From Natrialba aegyptia DSM 13077 (GTDB lineage: Archaea > Halobacteriota > Halobacteria > Halobacteriales > Natrialbaceae): a stretch of DNA of 64,000 nucleotides. Of this stretch, positions 51,067 through 60,208 are shown piece after piece. The stretch covers positions 1 to 64,000 of the forward strand of contig NZ_AOIP01000016.1 in the NCBI RefSeq assembly GCF_000337535.1, written 5' to 3'. Each line of letters opens with the position of its first letter. Position 1 is the stretch's first letter. A program made the translations under genes and the position numbers. The notes beneath the pieces were generated by a model. It did no database searches and was not told the origin of the DNA. It worked only from the letters and a program-made list of their open reading frames with translations.

Positions 51067-52176
51067 ATGGACGACCGCATTCGCGAACACGCAACCGTAC
51101 TGGTCGACTGGAGCGCCCGCGTCGAGGCCGGGGACAACGTCGTCCTCTCCGTCGGGCCCGACGCGCACGAACTCGCCGTCGCCGTCGCCGAGCGCCTCGG
51201 CGAGCGCGGAGCCAACCTCCTCGCCACCTACAGCTCCGGCGAGATTACGCGCGCCTATCTCCGCGCACACGACGCCCAGGACCGCGAGTTCAGCGAGGAT
51301 CCGAGTCACGAACGCGCCTTGCTCGAGGAGACGGACGTCTATCTCTCGCTGGGTGGCGGTCGGAATACGAGCGCGACGGCGGACGTGCCGGGCGACGTTC
51401 GGAGCGGCTATCGCCGCGCCCGAAGCGAAATCCGCGAGGCGCGCTATGACACGCGCTGGGTGTCGACAGCGCACCCGACGCGCGCGCTCGCCCAGCAGGC
51501 CGACATGGCCTACGCGGAGTATCGGGACTTCGCCTACGACGCGATACTTCGGGACTGGGAGTCGCTGGCGGACGAAATGGCGCGCATGAAGGAGTTGCTC
51601 GACGACGGCTCGGCGGTCCGACTCGTCTCGGAGGGGACCGACCTGACGATGCGGATCGACGGGCGGACCGCGGTCAACAGCGCCGCCTCGGTCGCCTACG
51701 ACTCGCACAACCTTCCAAGCGGCGAGGTGTTCACCGCTCCCGCCGGAACCGAGGGCGAGGTCACGTTCGACGTCCCGATGACGCTCCGCGGCGAGACCGT
51801 CCGAAACGTCCGCCTCGAGTTCGCGGACGGCGACGTCGTCGACTACGATGCCGACCAGGGTGCGTCCGTGATCGGCGACATTCTCGACGCCGACGACGGC
51901 GCTCGTCGCCTAGGTGAACTCGGTATCGGGATGAATCGCGGTATCGACCGCTACACGGACAATATCCTGTTCGACGAGAAGATGGGCGATACCGTCCACC
52001 TCGCGCTCGGACGGGCCTACGACGCGTGCCTGCCGGCGGACGAGTCGGGCAACGACTCCGCCGTCCACGTCGACATGATCACCGATGTAAGCGAGAACTC
52101 TCGGCTCGAAATCGACGGCGAGGTCGTCCAGCAAAACGGCCGATTCCGCTGGGAGGGTGATTCGGACGCGGAGTAA
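51067..52176 (+). CDS. M29 family aminopeptidase
   Basis: A 369-residue metallo-aminopeptidase of family M29 (AmpS/thermophilic aminopeptidase T). Residues 1-110 are the N-terminal domain (VLVDWSARVEAGDNVVLSVG). The catalytic domain contains LVSEGTDLTMRIDGRTAVNS, NLPSGEVFTAPAGTEGEVTF (the conserved NxPxGExFxxP core with metal-binding Glu), LGELGIGMNRGIDR and GDTVHLALGRAYDA, then VHVDMITD. These residues bind two divalent metals. Cytosolic peptide turnover is expected. ATG at 51067, behind the heptameric array. Confidence 0.93.
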   Translation: MDDRIREHATVLVDWSARVEAGDNVVLSVGPDAHELAVAVAERLGERGANLLATYSSGEITRAYLRAHDAQDREFSEDPSHERALLEETDVYLSLGGGRNTSATADVPGDVRSGYRRARSEIREARYDTRWVSTAHPTRALAQQADMAYAEYRDFAYDAILRDWESLADEMARMKELLDDGSAVRLVSEGTDLTMRIDGRTAVNSAASVAYDSHNLPSGEVFTAPAGTEGEVTFDVPMTLRGETVRNVRLEFADGDVVDYDADQGASVIGDILDADDGARRLGELGIGMNRGIDRYTDNILFDEKMGDTVHLALGRAYDACLPADESGNDSAVHVDMITDVSENSRLEIDGEVVQQNGRFRWEGDSDAE

Positions 52177-52585
52177 GCGCGGCCAAATTCGGGACAGGGC
52201 CGGCGTACTGAACGTAAGCGAACCGTAGTACGGGCGGGAGAGCGAGACTGGCCCCACAGCACAACGGAACCCACTGCATACTAATACGGACCAGCGTACT
52301 CGGATCGAGTACCGCCCCGCCGGTGGCGGCGAGTAACCGGTTGAGAGTGCGCCCGGCGTCCAGTTTCCGTCATGGTTCGTTCGCACTCTCCGTTCGACAG
52401 TTGTCTGCCCGCCCCGCCGGAGGCGGCACGTATCCGGCATTCCCCATTTCCGTTCCCCACTTCCCCTCTTTCTGTAGCTCCCATCGCAGTTCGTCGTCAG
52501 TCAGCCATCAGTAAACCGGTCGTTGGCCGGCCAGCCACCGACGGTCGACCGACAAACCCTCGACGCTCGACCGCCAACCCCGACC
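52177..52585. other. Gene-free intergenic stretch
   Basis: About 410 bases between the aminopeptidase and the DUF309 gene. Open frames exist on both strands but none has haloarchaeal codon bias; the DUF309 promoter must lie at its right end. A GGCCGGCCAGCCACCG-like GC-rich patch lies near 52525-52545. Confidence 0.5.
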
Positions 52586-53200
52586 ATGCGCGATCAGCTC
52601 CGGGCCGGCATCGCCATCTACAACGACGCGTTCTACCACGCCGCTCACGATGTCTGGGAGCCGACCTGGCTCGATCTCGAAACCGGAACCGACGACGAGC
52701 AGTTGCTTCACGGCCTGATCCAGACGAGCGCGGCGGTTCACCACGCCCACAGTCACAACTGGGAGGGAGCCGTCGGGCTGGCCGAGCGGGCACACGGCTA
52801 TCTCCGCGCGTTACCGCCGACGTATCGCAACATCGAGCTTCAGCCGATACGGTCGTTTCTCACGTCGCTCGCCGACGACCCTGAACTCGTCGAACGGCGA
52901 CCGCCGGTCCGAATCGAGCACGAGGGGACTGTCCCGTCCCTTGCGACGCTCGATCTCGATTCGACGCTGATCGCAGCGCCCGTCCTCGCCGAGGCAACGG
53001 GCTACGAGACGGCACCGATCGAGCAAGCCCGCGAGTACGCGGAGAGCGATCTCGAGGCGGGGGGAGACGACAGCCGATTCATCGCGTTGCTGTTCGATTT
53101 CGTTCGCGAGGACGACGCTCGCGGTATCGTCTACCAGCGACTGACGAGCCACGTCGAGCGACGACAAACCCGCGAGTCGGACGTAGAAGGTCTCTTCTGA
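52586..53200 (+). CDS. DUF309 domain-containing protein
   Basis: A 204-residue all-helical protein. DUF309 is at about 1-75: AGIAIYNDAFYHAAHDVWEP, then WLDLETGTDDEQLLHGLIQT and AAVHHAHSHNWEGAVGLAER; the EW/E and HxxxDVWE residues are the family hallmark. The remaining 125 residues are a haloarchaeal helical extension. Start chosen at ATG 52586; an in-frame ATG 63 bases upstream has a non-coding-like segment. Role unknown, possibly nucleotide or metal binding. Confidence 0.87.
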   Translation: MRDQLRAGIAIYNDAFYHAAHDVWEPTWLDLETGTDDEQLLHGLIQTSAAVHHAHSHNWEGAVGLAERAHGYLRALPPTYRNIELQPIRSFLTSLADDPELVERRPPVRIEHEGTVPSLATLDLDSTLIAAPVLAEATGYETAPIEQAREYAESDLEAGGDDSRFIALLFDFVREDDARGIVYQRLTSHVERRQTRESDVEGLF

Positions 53201-53294
53201 GATCGCTGTCGAAACACGGTTACAACGGTACTTGTGTGCGTAGAACCGCTCCCGGCCGTCGACGCGTCAGTTAGCCCGTCGGCCCGCCGGCCCG

Positions 53295-54038
53295 TCAGTC
53301 GTGTCGTGCAGAATTATCCTGCGGCTCGTACCCCAGCGCCTCCTTCGCCCGCTCGATCGAGTAGTACTTGCGGTCGTTATCCGAAATGCCGTAGACGATT
53401 TCGAACTCGTAGTCGGCGCGGATACAGCGGTCGAACAGGTGTGCACAGTCGCGGTAGGACAACCACATCGCCTGCCCGCGCTCGTAATCGATTGGCGGGT
53501 GTCCCTCCGTCAGGTTGCCGATACGAACGCAGGCAACCGACAGTCCGAACTCGTCGTGGTAGTACCGGCCGATCGATTCGCCCGCGGCCTTCGAGACGCC
53601 GTAGAGATTCCCCGGCCGCGGGAGTTCGGTACCGTCTAACAGGTAGTCGTCGTGGGCTCGGTACAGGTCGGGCGTCCGTTCTTCGGTCTCGTACGCGCCG
53701 ACGGCGTGATTCGAGGAGGCGAAGACGACCTTCTCGACATCGGCGTCGACGGCAGCCTCGAAGATCGTCTGCGTGCCGTCGATGTTGTTCGTCAGGACGC
53801 TGTCCCAGGGCGCGTCCGGTCGCGGGTCGCCTGCGAGGTGGATCACCACGTCGACGCCGTCCATCGCCTCGCGGACGGCCTCCTCGTCGGTGATGTCCGC
53901 AACGACGAACTCGCCCGGATGGTCATCAGTCATCGGGTCGCGATCCATCAGCCGCCACTCGTGTTCGTCCGCGAGGTCGGCGAGGATCGCCGTTCCGACG
54001 CGCCCCGCAGCCCCGGTAAGCAGGACCGACTGTGCCAT
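53295..54038 (-). CDS. azf: NAD-dependent glucose-6-phosphate dehydrogenase (Azf-type SDR)
   Basis: A 247-residue extended SDR. NAD motif TGAAGRVG (8-15), Ser108 (FASSN), and YGVSK with Tyr146/Lys150 are visible. The whole protein matches the archaeal Azf family that oxidises glucose-6-phosphate with NAD+ in the haloarchaeal oxidative pentose phosphate pathway; NLYGVSKAAGESIGRYYHDE is conserved there. Start at ATG 54038 (MAQSVLLTGAAG); the frame continues upstream as antisense. Divergent from mptD, with about 140 bases between them. Confidence on the exact substrate is moderate. Confidence 0.85.
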   Translation of the reverse strand: MAQSVLLTGAAGRVGTAILADLADEHEWRLMDRDPMTDDHPGEFVVADITDEEAVREAMDGVDVVIHLAGDPRPDAPWDSVLTNNIDGTQTIFEAAVDADVEKVVFASSNHAVGAYETEERTPDLYRAHDDYLLDGTELPRPGNLYGVSKAAGESIGRYYHDEFGLSVACVRIGNLTEGHPPIDYERGQAMWLSYRDCAHLFDRCIRADYEFEIVYGISDNDRKYYSIERAKEALGYEPQDNSARHD

Positions 54039-54180
54039 TCGTACGATGGGAGGGAAAGCGTCGATAAGAACCATGCGGTTCTGGATCGGTAGCGCCACCG
54101 ACCTCGCATCGCTCCAGCCGACCACCGCCCCGTTCCGACCGATCGGAACGCCCTTCCTCCCGGCCCGCGAGCACACGGCC

Positions 54181-54573
54181 ATGACCGACGACTCCGAGAC
54201 CGACGACTCCACGACGCCGACAGCCGCCCAGACCGCCTGCTTCGAGGCCGGCATCAAGTTCGGCTCGCTCTACCACCAGTTCGCCGGCACCCCCGTCTCG
54301 CCCGGCAGCGCCCCGAGCCTCGCACGCGCGATGGAGGAATCGATCGAGAACCAGCCCCACTGCAGCGCCGTCACCGTCGACGTTCGCACCGACGAACTCG
54401 AACGCGAACTCGCCGACTCGACAGCTGACTACACCGAACTCACCGGTCGCTTTCTCGAAGTCGAAATCGTCGTCGACTACGAGGATCACGAGGTCGTCAC
54501 CCGAATGGCCATGGAAAACGGCTATCCGCTGATGGAACTCGTCTCCGTCGACGGCCGCGAAACCGACGCGTAG
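54181..54573 (+). CDS. mptD: Dihydroneopterin aldolase, archaeal MptD type
   Basis: A 130-residue protein with ACFEAGIKFGSLYHQFAGTP and APSLARAMEESIENQPHC, the defining segments of MptD, the aldolase giving 6-hydroxymethyl-dihydropterin in archaeal folate and methanopterin-type synthesis. Residues 1-17 are an acidic disordered extension. Strands ERELADSTADYTELTGRFLE and VEIVVDYEDHEVVTRMAMEN complete the ferredoxin-like fold. Length is slightly above the family core because of the extension. ATG at 54181. Confidence 0.92.
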   Translation: MTDDSETDDSTTPTAAQTACFEAGIKFGSLYHQFAGTPVSPGSAPSLARAMEESIENQPHCSAVTVDVRTDELERELADSTADYTELTGRFLEVEIVVDYEDHEVVTRMAMENGYPLMELVSVDGRETDA

Positions 54574-54717
54574 TTCGACGGCGTCCCAACCGACGCACGG
54601 CAAACGACCTCCCTTTCGAAACCCGTCTGCCGTTCGGTCGATACCGACTCGCTTCTCCCAAATTTCACTTTCACTTTCGGGCGACCTTTTAACCTCAGTC
54701 GGCGTGAACGTGGTGAC

Positions 54718-55197
54718 ATGAGCCAAGCGACGCTCGGCGACGACGAGGAACTGTTCGGCGAAGCAGCCAACGAGATGCGCGAGGACGTCGAATCCTCGCT
54801 TGCCGACGCCTGGGACGCACTCCCCGACGCGGACGATGTCTGGGAAGCCGACGCCGACAACGTCCTCGGCGTCCTCAACGCCCTCAACTCCGCGCTCGAC
54901 CCCGGCGACGCCGAGTCCCACCTCCGGGATGCAAAGAAGTGGTTCACCATGGGTCAACGCGCCGACGCCTTCGAAGATGCGGCCGACCTGGAGGAAGAGA
55001 TCGAGGCGCTCGAGGAAACGATCGCGGACATCGGCGACGCCGGCGAGCAGGTCGGCGACCTCACCTCGACGATCCCGGCACTCCGCGGGACGCTCGAGGA
55101 CGCGGGACCTGCCGACGAGACTGAGTCCGACGAGGGCGACGAGACGGACGACGAAGCGACTGCCGACGACGAAGAAAGCGGCGACGACGCGGAGTAA
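54718..55197 (+). CDS. DUF5790 family haloarchaeal protein
   Basis: A 159-residue acidic protein: SQATLGDDEELFGEAANEMR, SLADAWDALPDADDVWEADA, DNVLGVLNALNSALDPGDAE, SHLRDAKKWFTMGQRADAFE, then helical EEEIEALEETIADIG and a long Asp/Glu tail. This is DUF5790, found only in haloarchaea. It is helical and soluble. It is convergent with the creatininase-family gene; role unknown. Confidence 0.82.
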   Translation: MSQATLGDDEELFGEAANEMREDVESSLADAWDALPDADDVWEADADNVLGVLNALNSALDPGDAESHLRDAKKWFTMGQRADAFEDAADLEEEIEALEETIADIGDAGEQVGDLTSTIPALRGTLEDAGPADETESDEGDETDDEATADDEESGDDAE

Positions 55198-55225
55198 GCG
55201 CGAAAACGACGCCCGGCCGACGGCG

Positions 55226-55990
55226 CTATCGGCCGTCCGGACGCGACACGTCCCGTTCAGCCACCGCGTCGAGCAACCGCGCCAACGAATCGGCTGCGAG
55301 TTCGAGCAGTTCCTCGCCCCGCTCTTTCTCACCCGCGGCCGGATCGCCGACGACACCGTTCTCGCTGAACTCGGCCGAGTCGTAGGCCAGATTTGCGTGA
55401 CTCGTCCACTCGCCCCAGCCGTCAGCAGCACCAGCGCGGGCCGTCTCGATCCGCTCTTCGTGGACGAGTTCAGGTGCGACCCGACGCAAGAGTGCAGTCT
55501 CGAGCGGCCCGCCGTGGCCCATGTCCGCGGAGTGGTCGCCGACGGCCTCGAACCAGGTGAACGGAACGGTGTAGGCGTCGCGGTCGCGCGTGAGTCGCGC
55601 GCCGACTTCCCGGAGGGCATCGACGTTCCCGCCGTGGCCGTTGACGAGGACGACGCGCTCGATCCCGTGGTGAGCCAGGCTCTGGACCGACTCGCGCACG
55701 TAGCTCCGAAAGGTGTCCGGCGAGACCCACATCGTCCCGGGGAACTGGCGGTGCTCCTCGGCGATGCCGACCGGAATCGCCGGCGTGCGGATGACCGCTC
55801 GATCGACGCGTTCGAGTCCGGCGTCGGCGACGGCCTCGGCGGTGAGAACGTCCGTCCCGAGCGGTGCGTGCGGGCCGTGCTGTTCCGTGCTGCCGACGGG
55901 AACGACCGCGAGTTCGGGGTCGCTGTCGCGAACGTCGGTCCACGTGGCGGAAGCGAGGTCCATGCGTGAGTAGGCTTCCCGTTCGACCAT
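55226..55990 (-). CDS. Creatininase-family amidohydrolase (ArfB-like candidate)
   Basis: A 254-residue metal hydrolase. Metal ligands are visible: E36 and H38 in GSTEQHGPHAPLGTD with D47, LVNGHGGN (about 114-121), and GHGGPLETALLRR (about 157-169) with its Glu. The archaeal enzyme ArfB, which deformylates a riboflavin/F420 precursor, belongs to this family, and mptD (pterin synthesis) is 650 bases away, so ArfB is a reasonable guess. Creatininase-like or mycofactocin-type activity cannot be excluded. Start at ATG 55990; an inner ATG at 55963 is possible. Confidence 0.82.
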   Translation of the reverse strand: MVEREAYSRMDLASATWTDVRDSDPELAVVPVGSTEQHGPHAPLGTDVLTAEAVADAGLERVDRAVIRTPAIPVGIAEEHRQFPGTMWVSPDTFRSYVRESVQSLAHHGIERVVLVNGHGGNVDALREVGARLTRDRDAYTVPFTWFEAVGDHSADMGHGGPLETALLRRVAPELVHEERIETARAGAADGWGEWTSHANLAYDSAEFSENGVVGDPAAGEKERGEELLELAADSLARLLDAVAERDVSRPDGR

Positions 55991-56070
55991 GAAACCGTCG
56001 GTGGTGTGACCGGCCGTCGCGTGGCGAACGCAAGGTCAACCGGTTTCCGAATCATGGATGAAATGCCACT

Positions 56071-56415
56071 ATGAGCAACGACAACCGCGAACTCGGCGTC
56101 GAACTGGGCGACCTGGCCGACGACCTCGAATCCCAGGAGTACCCGATCGGCCACGACGAACTCCTCGAGAAATTCGGCGACGAAGAACTCGAGATGGGCG
56201 AGGAGACGACGACGCTCGAGGACGTGATCGGGCCGCTGAACGAAGACGAGTACGAGTCGGCCGACGCGGTCGAGGACGCGATCATGACCATGGTCAGCGA
56301 CGACGCGATCGGACGGAAAAACTACAGCGACCGGACGCCGCCCGCGACCGGCGAACAGCGACAGGACGAGGGTGCGCCGGATCAGGAGGGACAGAGCGAA
56401 CAGGAGTCGTTCTAA
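56071..56415 (+). CDS. DUF5789 family haloarchaeal protein
   Basis: A 114-residue acidic protein: GVELGDLADDLESQEYPIGH, DELLEKFGDEELEMGEETTT, LEDVIGPLNEDEYESADAVE, DAIMTMVSDDAIGRKNYSDR and a disordered Gln/Glu tail. This is the haloarchaeal DUF5789 family, a small helical domain related to DUF2795-type domains. Convergent with the ABC transporter. Role unknown. Confidence 0.82.
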   Translation: MSNDNRELGVELGDLADDLESQEYPIGHDELLEKFGDEELEMGEETTTLEDVIGPLNEDEYESADAVEDAIMTMVSDDAIGRKNYSDRTPPATGEQRQDEGAPDQEGQSEQESF

Positions 56416-56453
56416 GAGCGTCCCTCGGAGACGAACCGAGACGGACTACGAAC

Positions 56454-58376
56454 TCAGTCGTCGTTGATCTCCGTCCGCGCGTGTCGCCGCTGGGCCCGCT
56501 CGATGAACTCCTGTGGCAGTTCGTCGATCTCGCCGGCCTGTACGCCCCAGAGGTGTGAGTAGAGACCGCCGTTTTCCAGTAGTTCGTCGTGCGTGCCGCG
56601 TTCGACGATCCGACCACCCTCGAGAACGAGAATCTGATCCGCGTCCTTGATCGTCGAAAGGCGGTGTGCGATAGCGAACGTCGTTCTGTCCGCCGTCAGC
56701 TCGTCGATCGACCGCTGGATGAGCATCTCGGTCTCCGTGTCGACGTCGCTGGTGGCCTCGTCCAGGATCAGAATGTCCGGATCCTTGAGCACGGCCCGCG
56801 CAATGGCGACCCGCTGGCGCTGCCCGCCCGAGAGTTTGACGCCGCGTTCACCGACCATGGTGTCGTAGCCGTCCGGAAGGTTCTCGATGAAGTCGTGGGC
56901 TTCGGCGGCTTTGGCCGCCGCGACGATTTCCTCGCGGTCTGCGTCGAAGGTGCCGTAGGTGATGTTCTCCTCGACGGTGCCGTAGAAGAGATAGGACTCC
57001 TGACCGACGTATCCCATCGATTGGCGGAGACTGGAAAGGGAGACCTCCCGGATGTTCTGTCCGTCGATTCGGATCGCCCCCTCGTCCGTGTCGTGCAGGC
57101 GCAACAGCAGTTTCAGTACCGTCGACTTCCCCGCCCCCGTCGGGCCGACGAGTGCGACCGTCTCACCGCCGGGCACGTCGAACGAGATATCGTCGATGAT
57201 CGTCTCCTCGTCGGTGTAGCCGAAGGTTACGTCGTCGTACTCGACGTGACCCGTTTCGATATCGAGCGGTTCGGCGTCGGCGTCTTGCTCGATACGGCCC
57301 GTTTCGTCCATCAGGCCGAAGATGCGCTCGCTCGAGGCCTCCGCGCGCTGGTACATGTTGATCACCTGTCCGAACTGGGCCATCGGCCAGACGAGTTGCT
57401 GCGTGAGGAGGATGAACGTGGCGAACTCGCCGACATCGAGCGTGCCGGTAAACGGGCCGGGAGCGCCCTGAAACACCCAATAGCCGCCCACGAAGAAGGT
57501 GAGCACGAACCCGATTCCGGAGAGGACCTGGAGCCCGGGGAAGAACTTGATCCGAAGGTTGATCGCTCCCCAGTTGGTGTCGTAGTACTTCCGGGAAACG
57601 TCATCGACGCGCTCGGATTCGTACCCCTCGGTGTTGCTCGCCTTGATCACCTGAATACCGCCGAGGTTGTTCTCGAGTCGGGAGTTCACGTTGCCGACAG
57701 AGGAACGAACGGCGGCGTACTTGGGCTGGATCTTCTTGACGAAGACGTAGGTGAACGCGGCGATCAACGGCACAGGCGCGATCGAAATGAGCGCGAGCTG
57801 GGGATTGATCGTAAAGAGCACCACGCCGACACCGACGACCATCACGCCGAGTCGAAACGCGGAGTTGAGGCCGTCGTTGAGGAATCGCTCGAGCTGATTC
57901 ACGTCGTTGCTCAGAATGGACATCATCTCGCCGGTCTGCTTGTCGGCGAAAAACTCCATGTCAAGGCGCTGCATCTTGTCGTACGTCTCGGTCCGCACGT
58001 CGTGCTGGATATCCTGTGCGAAGGAGTTGAACCCCCAGTTACGGACCCAGTGAAACGCCGCGCCGACGAGAAACGACAGGGCAATGATGACAACCGTGAA
58101 CGCGAACTGGCCGGTCGAGTCCGTCGGAAGCCACCCGTCCGGCACGAACCGAACGCTAAACGGCTTGTCTTGCAGGAAAATCGCGTCGATCGCGACCCCG
58201 AGCAAGATCGGCGGGATCAGATCGAGCAACCGCGCCAGCACGCTCCCGATAATACCGGCAGTCACGGACCCCCAGTACGGCCGACCGTACTCGAAGAGCA
58301 ACCGCTTCATGGGACTATCGATGTTCTCCCGTTGCTCTTCGAACGGGTCGTCATCGTCCCAGTCGACACCACTCAT
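56454..58376 (-). CDS. ABC transporter, fused permease and ATPase (exporter type)
   Basis: A 640-residue half-transporter that would dimerise. Residues about 35-345 form the six-helix ABC exporter domain (AFHWVRNWGFNSFAQDIQHD; FFADKQTGEMMSILSNDVNQ). The nucleotide-binding domain follows at about 375-610, with GPTGAGKST (Walker A), the Q-loop GYVGQESYLF, signature KLSGGQRQR and Walker B ILILDEATSDVD. It resembles MsbA/lipid-A-type exporters (ABCB family). Substrate unknown. Divergent from nothing close; DUF192 gene lies upstream on the same strand. Confidence 0.93.
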   Translation of the reverse strand: MSGVDWDDDDPFEEQRENIDSPMKRLLFEYGRPYWGSVTAGIIGSVLARLLDLIPPILLGVAIDAIFLQDKPFSVRFVPDGWLPTDSTGQFAFTVVIIALSFLVGAAFHWVRNWGFNSFAQDIQHDVRTETYDKMQRLDMEFFADKQTGEMMSILSNDVNQLERFLNDGLNSAFRLGVMVVGVGVVLFTINPQLALISIAPVPLIAAFTYVFVKKIQPKYAAVRSSVGNVNSRLENNLGGIQVIKASNTEGYESERVDDVSRKYYDTNWGAINLRIKFFPGLQVLSGIGFVLTFFVGGYWVFQGAPGPFTGTLDVGEFATFILLTQQLVWPMAQFGQVINMYQRAEASSERIFGLMDETGRIEQDADAEPLDIETGHVEYDDVTFGYTDEETIIDDISFDVPGGETVALVGPTGAGKSTVLKLLLRLHDTDEGAIRIDGQNIREVSLSSLRQSMGYVGQESYLFYGTVEENITYGTFDADREEIVAAAKAAEAHDFIENLPDGYDTMVGERGVKLSGGQRQRVAIARAVLKDPDILILDEATSDVDTETEMLIQRSIDELTADRTTFAIAHRLSTIKDADQILVLEGGRIVERGTHDELLENGGLYSHLWGVQAGEIDELPQEFIERAQRRHARTEINDD

Positions 58377-58507
58377 TACACTCGCTTGAATGGACGGTCA
58401 GCAATAAGCATTTCCTACGAATCGAAACACCACGGTCGAGCGGACCGTTCACCGCGGAAACGGATCACGCCACTCGAAACGCACCCACTCCGTGAACTCG
58501 TCGAGAA

Positions 58508-58999
58508 TCACTCTTCGTCGATCACCACCCTGTCACCGACCTCGATCCCCGTCTCTGTCGCGTATCCGCGCGGCACTTCGAGGACCCACTTGGCCTGACC
58601 GGTGTACTGGATGTCTTCACCGTCTTCCCCCGATTCCGGCGCTCGGGCGTGCTCGATCGACGTGATTTCGCGATCCGCACCGACGAAGACGATATCGATA
58701 TCGAAGTCCATCTCTCGCATGACGTAGGTCTGCTCGCCTTCACTCGCGTGGACGAACAGCATCCCCTCGCCCGACTCGAGCGAGGTGTGATCACTCAAAC
58801 CGGTATACCGTTCCGTGGCGCTGTCGGCGATCTCGGCCTCGACCGTCGCCTTGGACTCGCCGTCCGCGTCGAGAACGTGTACCGTCGCCTGATCGGCCGC
58901 CCACGGTGCCGACACGATACCGGTCTGCACGACGAGGAAGCCGCCGAGTAAGAGGGCGATAATGACGAGCAACCCCTTCCAGGCGCGCTCGAAAGCCAT
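58508..58999 (-). CDS. DUF192 domain-containing, membrane-anchored protein
   Basis: A 163-residue protein with an N-terminal TM helix (GLLVIIALLLGGFLVVQTG, about 9-27) and a DUF192 domain (about 40-160): VHVLDADGESKATVEAEIAD, SATERYTGLSDHTSLESGEG, MLFVHASEGEQTYVMREMDF and LEVPRGYATETGIEVGDRV. DUF192 proteins are small extracytoplasmic beta-rich domains of unknown function. It lies upstream of the ABC exporter on the same strand with about 130 bases between them, so a link is possible but unproven. Confidence 0.88.
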   Translation of the reverse strand: MAFERAWKGLLVIIALLLGGFLVVQTGIVSAPWAADQATVHVLDADGESKATVEAEIADSATERYTGLSDHTSLESGEGMLFVHASEGEQTYVMREMDFDIDIVFVGADREITSIEHARAPESGEDGEDIQYTGQAKWVLEVPRGYATETGIEVGDRVVIDEE

Positions 59000-59059
59000 A
59001 CCGACAGTGCGGCGTGAGAAAGTAAAGGTTATTCGGACGGGGGGACTTATTCCGGATGC

Positions 59060-59133
59060 GGGCTCGTGGTCTAGCTGGTCATGACGCGGCCTTTACAAGG
59101 CCGAGGTCGGTGGTTCGAACCCGCCCGAGCCCA
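59060..59133 (+). tRNA. tRNA-Val (anticodon TAC)
   Basis: A 74-nt cloverleaf. The acceptor GGGCTCG pairs with CGAGCCC, followed by discriminator A; anticodon stem-loop CGGCC-TTTACAA-GGCCG carries TAC; GGTTCGAACC forms the T arm. No intron. Reads valine GTA and, with modification, GTG. The 3' 25 bases are repeated downstream, a sign of integration. Confidence 0.95.
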
Positions 59134-59136
59134 CTT

Positions 59137-59166
59137 CCTGCTGCGAGCAAATCCGCGAGCAGCAGG
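59137..59166 (+). terminator. Hairpin after tRNA-Val
   Basis: CCTGCTGC and GCAGCAGG form a perfect eight-base-pair stem with a 14-base loop, three bases after tRNA-Val. It could aid 3' processing or termination, though it lacks a T-run. Confidence 0.4.
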
Positions 59167-59225
59167 TGCGTGGATCGAGGACGGTTCGAACTACAGAACG
59201 AGCGAACGATAGTGAGCGAAGTTCA

Positions 59226-59250
59226 GGTGGTTCGAACCCGCCCGAGCCCA
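59226..59250 (+). repeat. 25-bp copy of the tRNA-Val 3' end (att-like)
   Basis: Bases 59226-59250 repeat 59109-59133 exactly, covering the T arm and acceptor end of tRNA-Val. A third partial copy of 17 bases is at 59328-59344, with one inserted C after it. The spaces between copies hold no intact gene. Such repeats arise when an element integrates at a tRNA gene. Confidence 0.85.
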
Positions 59251-59327
59251 TTTCTGGGACGAACGACAGTGAGTTACAGAACTGTTTCCGAGGGCGGGTT
59301 CTAATCAGGGAGGAGCTTGCTCCGACC

Positions 59328-59344
59328 GTGGTTCGAACCCGCCC
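59328..59344 (+). repeat. 17-bp third partial copy of the tRNA-Val T arm
   Basis: GTGGTTCGAACCCGCCC recurs here; the next C is extra compared with the tRNA, and identity ends at GAG. Probably the degraded att site of an older or excised element. Confidence 0.65.
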
Positions 59345-59463
59345 CGAGTTCAGCGGGTTCAGTGCGGCGATCCACACGGGAATTCACAGTCAGTACTGAA
59401 CTCGACAAGAGAGAGGAGACGATAGAGCGGTTATTCGACTGCTAGAGAGGGGAAGAAGCGCAG

Positions 59464-59910
59464 TTACTGTTTGAAGCGAGCGACGTTCTCGCGAATTTGG
59501 CTGAAGAATCCCTCACCGGTCTCGGTTTCGAGGGCAGCGTACAGTGTCGAGTTCTCCGGTTCGTCCTTGACGACGATGCGGAGGTACGGTTCGAGTTGGT
59601 CGAAACTGTCCGCGAGGACGACGGTGTGGTTCTCTTCGTCGTGGTCAACGACGCCGGCGTCGGCCAGTTTCGGGACGTGGCACTGAACGGAGGAGACGTA
59701 GACGCTCTTGTATTCGTTCTTTGCGACCTCTTCAGGGGGAACATCGTGTTCCCAACCGGCGACCCGTTCTGCGAGTGTCGAGAGTTCGATCGGACTATCC
59801 TGGCCACGGAGGGCATACAGGAGGTACCGACGGCGACGGTTTGCCAGTAATTCGAGGATAGTGTCCGCCGAGAGGTCGGACTCCGCTTGGCTCGAGGTAA
59901 GTGCCCCCAT
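59464..59910 (-). CDS. Winged-helix protein of the DUF7344 type
   Basis: A 148-residue protein: LSADTILELLANRRRRYLLY (helix 1), LRGQDSPIELSTLAERVAGW (helices 2-3), YVSSVQCHVPKLADAGVVDH (recognition helix and wing entry) and DEENHTVVLADSFDQLE. The VQCHVPKLADAG segment matches HxHLPxLAD-type motifs of 27933-28619. Such proteins are common regulators near mobile regions in haloarchaea. Its position between two tRNA genes suggests it may be a leftover of an integrated element. Target unknown. Confidence 0.85.
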   Translation of the reverse strand: MGALTSSQAESDLSADTILELLANRRRRYLLYALRGQDSPIELSTLAERVAGWEHDVPPEEVAKNEYKSVYVSSVQCHVPKLADAGVVDHDEENHTVVLADSFDQLEPYLRIVVKDEPENSTLYAALETETGEGFFSQIRENVARFKQ

Positions 59911-60134
59911 AACATGATATTACCCACGAGTGCGGAAAAACGTGTCTTGAATATCTATATATCCAACAGACGGGCGTTACCCGGAGCCATCGGAGACTGT
60001 ATTCCGACCATTATAGAGTGTTGGATAGCCTACTAATGATGAGCGTATCAGGACAGAAGTGTCACGAGATGCACGTAATGACTGGATGCGATTCGAAATC
60101 CTTTTTTATGCCATGGCCGGAGATGTAAGTGCGA

Positions 60135-60208
60135 GCCGCCTTAGCTCAGACTGGGAGAGCACTCGACTGAAGATCGAGCTGTCCCCGGTTCAAATCCGGG
60201 AGGCGGCA
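60135..60208 (+). tRNA. tRNA-Phe (anticodon GAA)
   Basis: A 74-nt cloverleaf: acceptor GCCGCCT pairs with AGGCGGC, discriminator A; anticodon stem-loop CTCGA-CTGAAGA-TCGAG carries GAA; T arm GGTTCAAATCC. No intron. Provirus-like genes begin 318 bases downstream, so this tRNA is a candidate integration site. Confidence 0.96.
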
